A stretch of 64,000 bases of DNA, taken from Litorimonas sp051251645 (lineage in GTDB: Bacteria; Pseudomonadota; Alphaproteobacteria; Caulobacterales; Maricaulaceae). Below, in pieces: positions 63,771 to 64,000 of the stretch; within the stretch, counting starts at the first letter, position 1, and each line of letters starts with the position of its first letter. The notes beneath the pieces were generated by a model, which worked only from the letters and a program-made list of their open reading frames with translations, made no database searches and was not told the DNA's origin. The position numbers and the translations under genes were made by a program. The DNA lies in contig JBPOEY010000004.1 in NCBI GenBank assembly GCA_051251645.1, positions 192,801 through 256,800 of the forward strand, in the 5' to 3' direction.

Positions 63771-63780
63771 TCTAGTCTTT

Positions 63781-63839
63781 GTTTGATGTCAGCGCTTGCA
63801 AGACAAATTTGAGTCTGGGCTAAGTGAGAGTTAGTTCAC
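63781..63839 (+). repeat. Copy of the IS terminal sequence seen at 58384
   Basis: Sequence matching about three quarters of positions of 58384-58441 (both contain GTCAGCGC..., ATTT.AG.CTGGGCTAAG.GAGA). It is the right end of a related element, followed inwards by a transposase remnant on the minus strand. Confidence 0.65.
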
Positions 63840-63854
63840 TTTTGGTGTTGGTAT

Positions 63855-63923
63855 TTAAGCGACAGCTTTACGGTAGTGCAAGCTCCGTAATTCGATAGTT
63901 TTGGTCTTCTCCGCTGCAAGAAG
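63855..63923 (-). pseudogene. C-terminal remnant of an IS3-type transposase
   Basis: 22 codons and a stop on the minus strand: the peptide ends TKTIELRSLHYRKAVA, the kind of basic C-terminal tail found on IS3/IS481-type transposases. The rest of the gene is missing because an IS terminus begins at 63925. Confidence 0.6.
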
Positions 63924-63924
63924 C

Positions 63925-64000
63925 TGACCTGCCCCTATGAGGTGGTCCGCCATTTAAGTTAGAGCTTGGCGGTTGTGGACGTCCTGTTGGACTTCCCGGA
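63925..64000 (+). mobile_element. Left end of an IS3-family element related to that at 59028 (partial, at window edge)
   Basis: The first ~45 bp match the terminus at 59028-59075 (TGACCTGCCCCTATGAGGTG, GTCCGCCAT, then TAAGTTAGAG.TTGGCGG). The last ~30 bp (from 63971) differ from that element but match 26 of 30 bases of 60317-60346, which flanks its right end. The element continues past the window. Confidence 0.65.

Noticed and set aside
1..64000. CRISPR arrays, rRNA and tRNA genes
   Set aside because: No regularly spaced direct repeats and no rRNA or tRNA-like sequence were seen in either strand.

Overview
The window looks like a chromosome segment from a marine alphaproteobacterium, probably of the Hyphomonadaceae/Maricaulales type. 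This is inferred from TonB-dependent uptake without SusC/SusD pairs, moderate GC, the style of the LuxR/LuxI/PhyH cluster and the IS3 elements; no rRNA or tRNA is present to confirm it. Most of the window (about 3.2-58.3 kb) is one large locus for breaking down a sulfated, fucose-rich polysaccharide, most simply brown-algal fucoidan. It holds eight S1-type sulfatases, all with an intact C-[ST]-P-[ST]-R formylglycine motif, six GH29 alpha-L-fucosidases, two beta-helix (GH141-like) proteins, a PF06439 (DUF1080) 3-keto-glycoside hydrolase-like protein, an alpha/beta-hydrolase and an SGNH esterase, a TonB-dependent receptor, and a lipoprotein formylglycine-generating enzyme that could activate the sulfatases.

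Layout: 0-3.1 kb is a MacAB-like export system (permease cut by the window edge, ATPase, adaptor), on the minus strand. 3.2-9.2 kb has two tandem sulfatases and the TonB receptor, minus strand. 9.5-14.2 kb is a membrane-anchored multi-domain c-type cytochrome (PSCyt/DUF1587-1592-1588 type) with a Tat-exported DUF1552 partner. 14.5-32.5 kb is a run of fucosidases, sulfatases, a beta-helix-PDZ protein, DUF1080, an esterase, and an oxidoreductase module (PQQ-like propeller, Tat 'gluconate 2-dehydrogenase subunit 3', GMC oxidoreductase, ThuA). 32.6-36.1 kb holds another sulfatase and a divergent GH29. 36.1-43.6 kb is the cytoplasmic oxidative L-fucose pathway, in two divergent arms: lactate dehydrogenase, diketo-deoxyfuconate hydrolase, fuconolactonase and fucose dehydrogenase on the minus strand; mutarotase, fuconate dehydratase and FucP permease on the plus strand. 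43.7-56.1 kb has a lysine-tailed EF-hand protein, a lysine-tailed sulfatase and a further set of GH29, beta-helix, sulfatase and esterase genes. An IclR regulator and the FGE follow.

How it fits together: the TonB receptor brings oligosaccharides into the periplasm. Lipoprotein or periplasmic sulfatases and esterases strip substituents, and GH29/GH141-like enzymes release L-fucose. FucP imports it, and the cytoplasmic pathway converts it through fuconolactone, fuconate and 2-keto-3-deoxyfuconate to pyruvate plus L-lactate, and then pyruvate. The GMC/Tat-subunit/DUF1080/ThuA genes suggest a second, oxidative way to cut resistant glycosidic bonds through 3-keto sugars, with the cytochrome protein as a possible electron acceptor.

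From 58.35 kb onward the locus is interrupted by nested IS3-family insertions. Beyond them lies a quorum-sensing island (XRE regulator, LuxR, LuxI, a small conserved-type ORF, PhyH dioxygenase), bounded on both sides by IS ends in the same orientation. No CRISPR array, tRNA or rRNA gene was seen.
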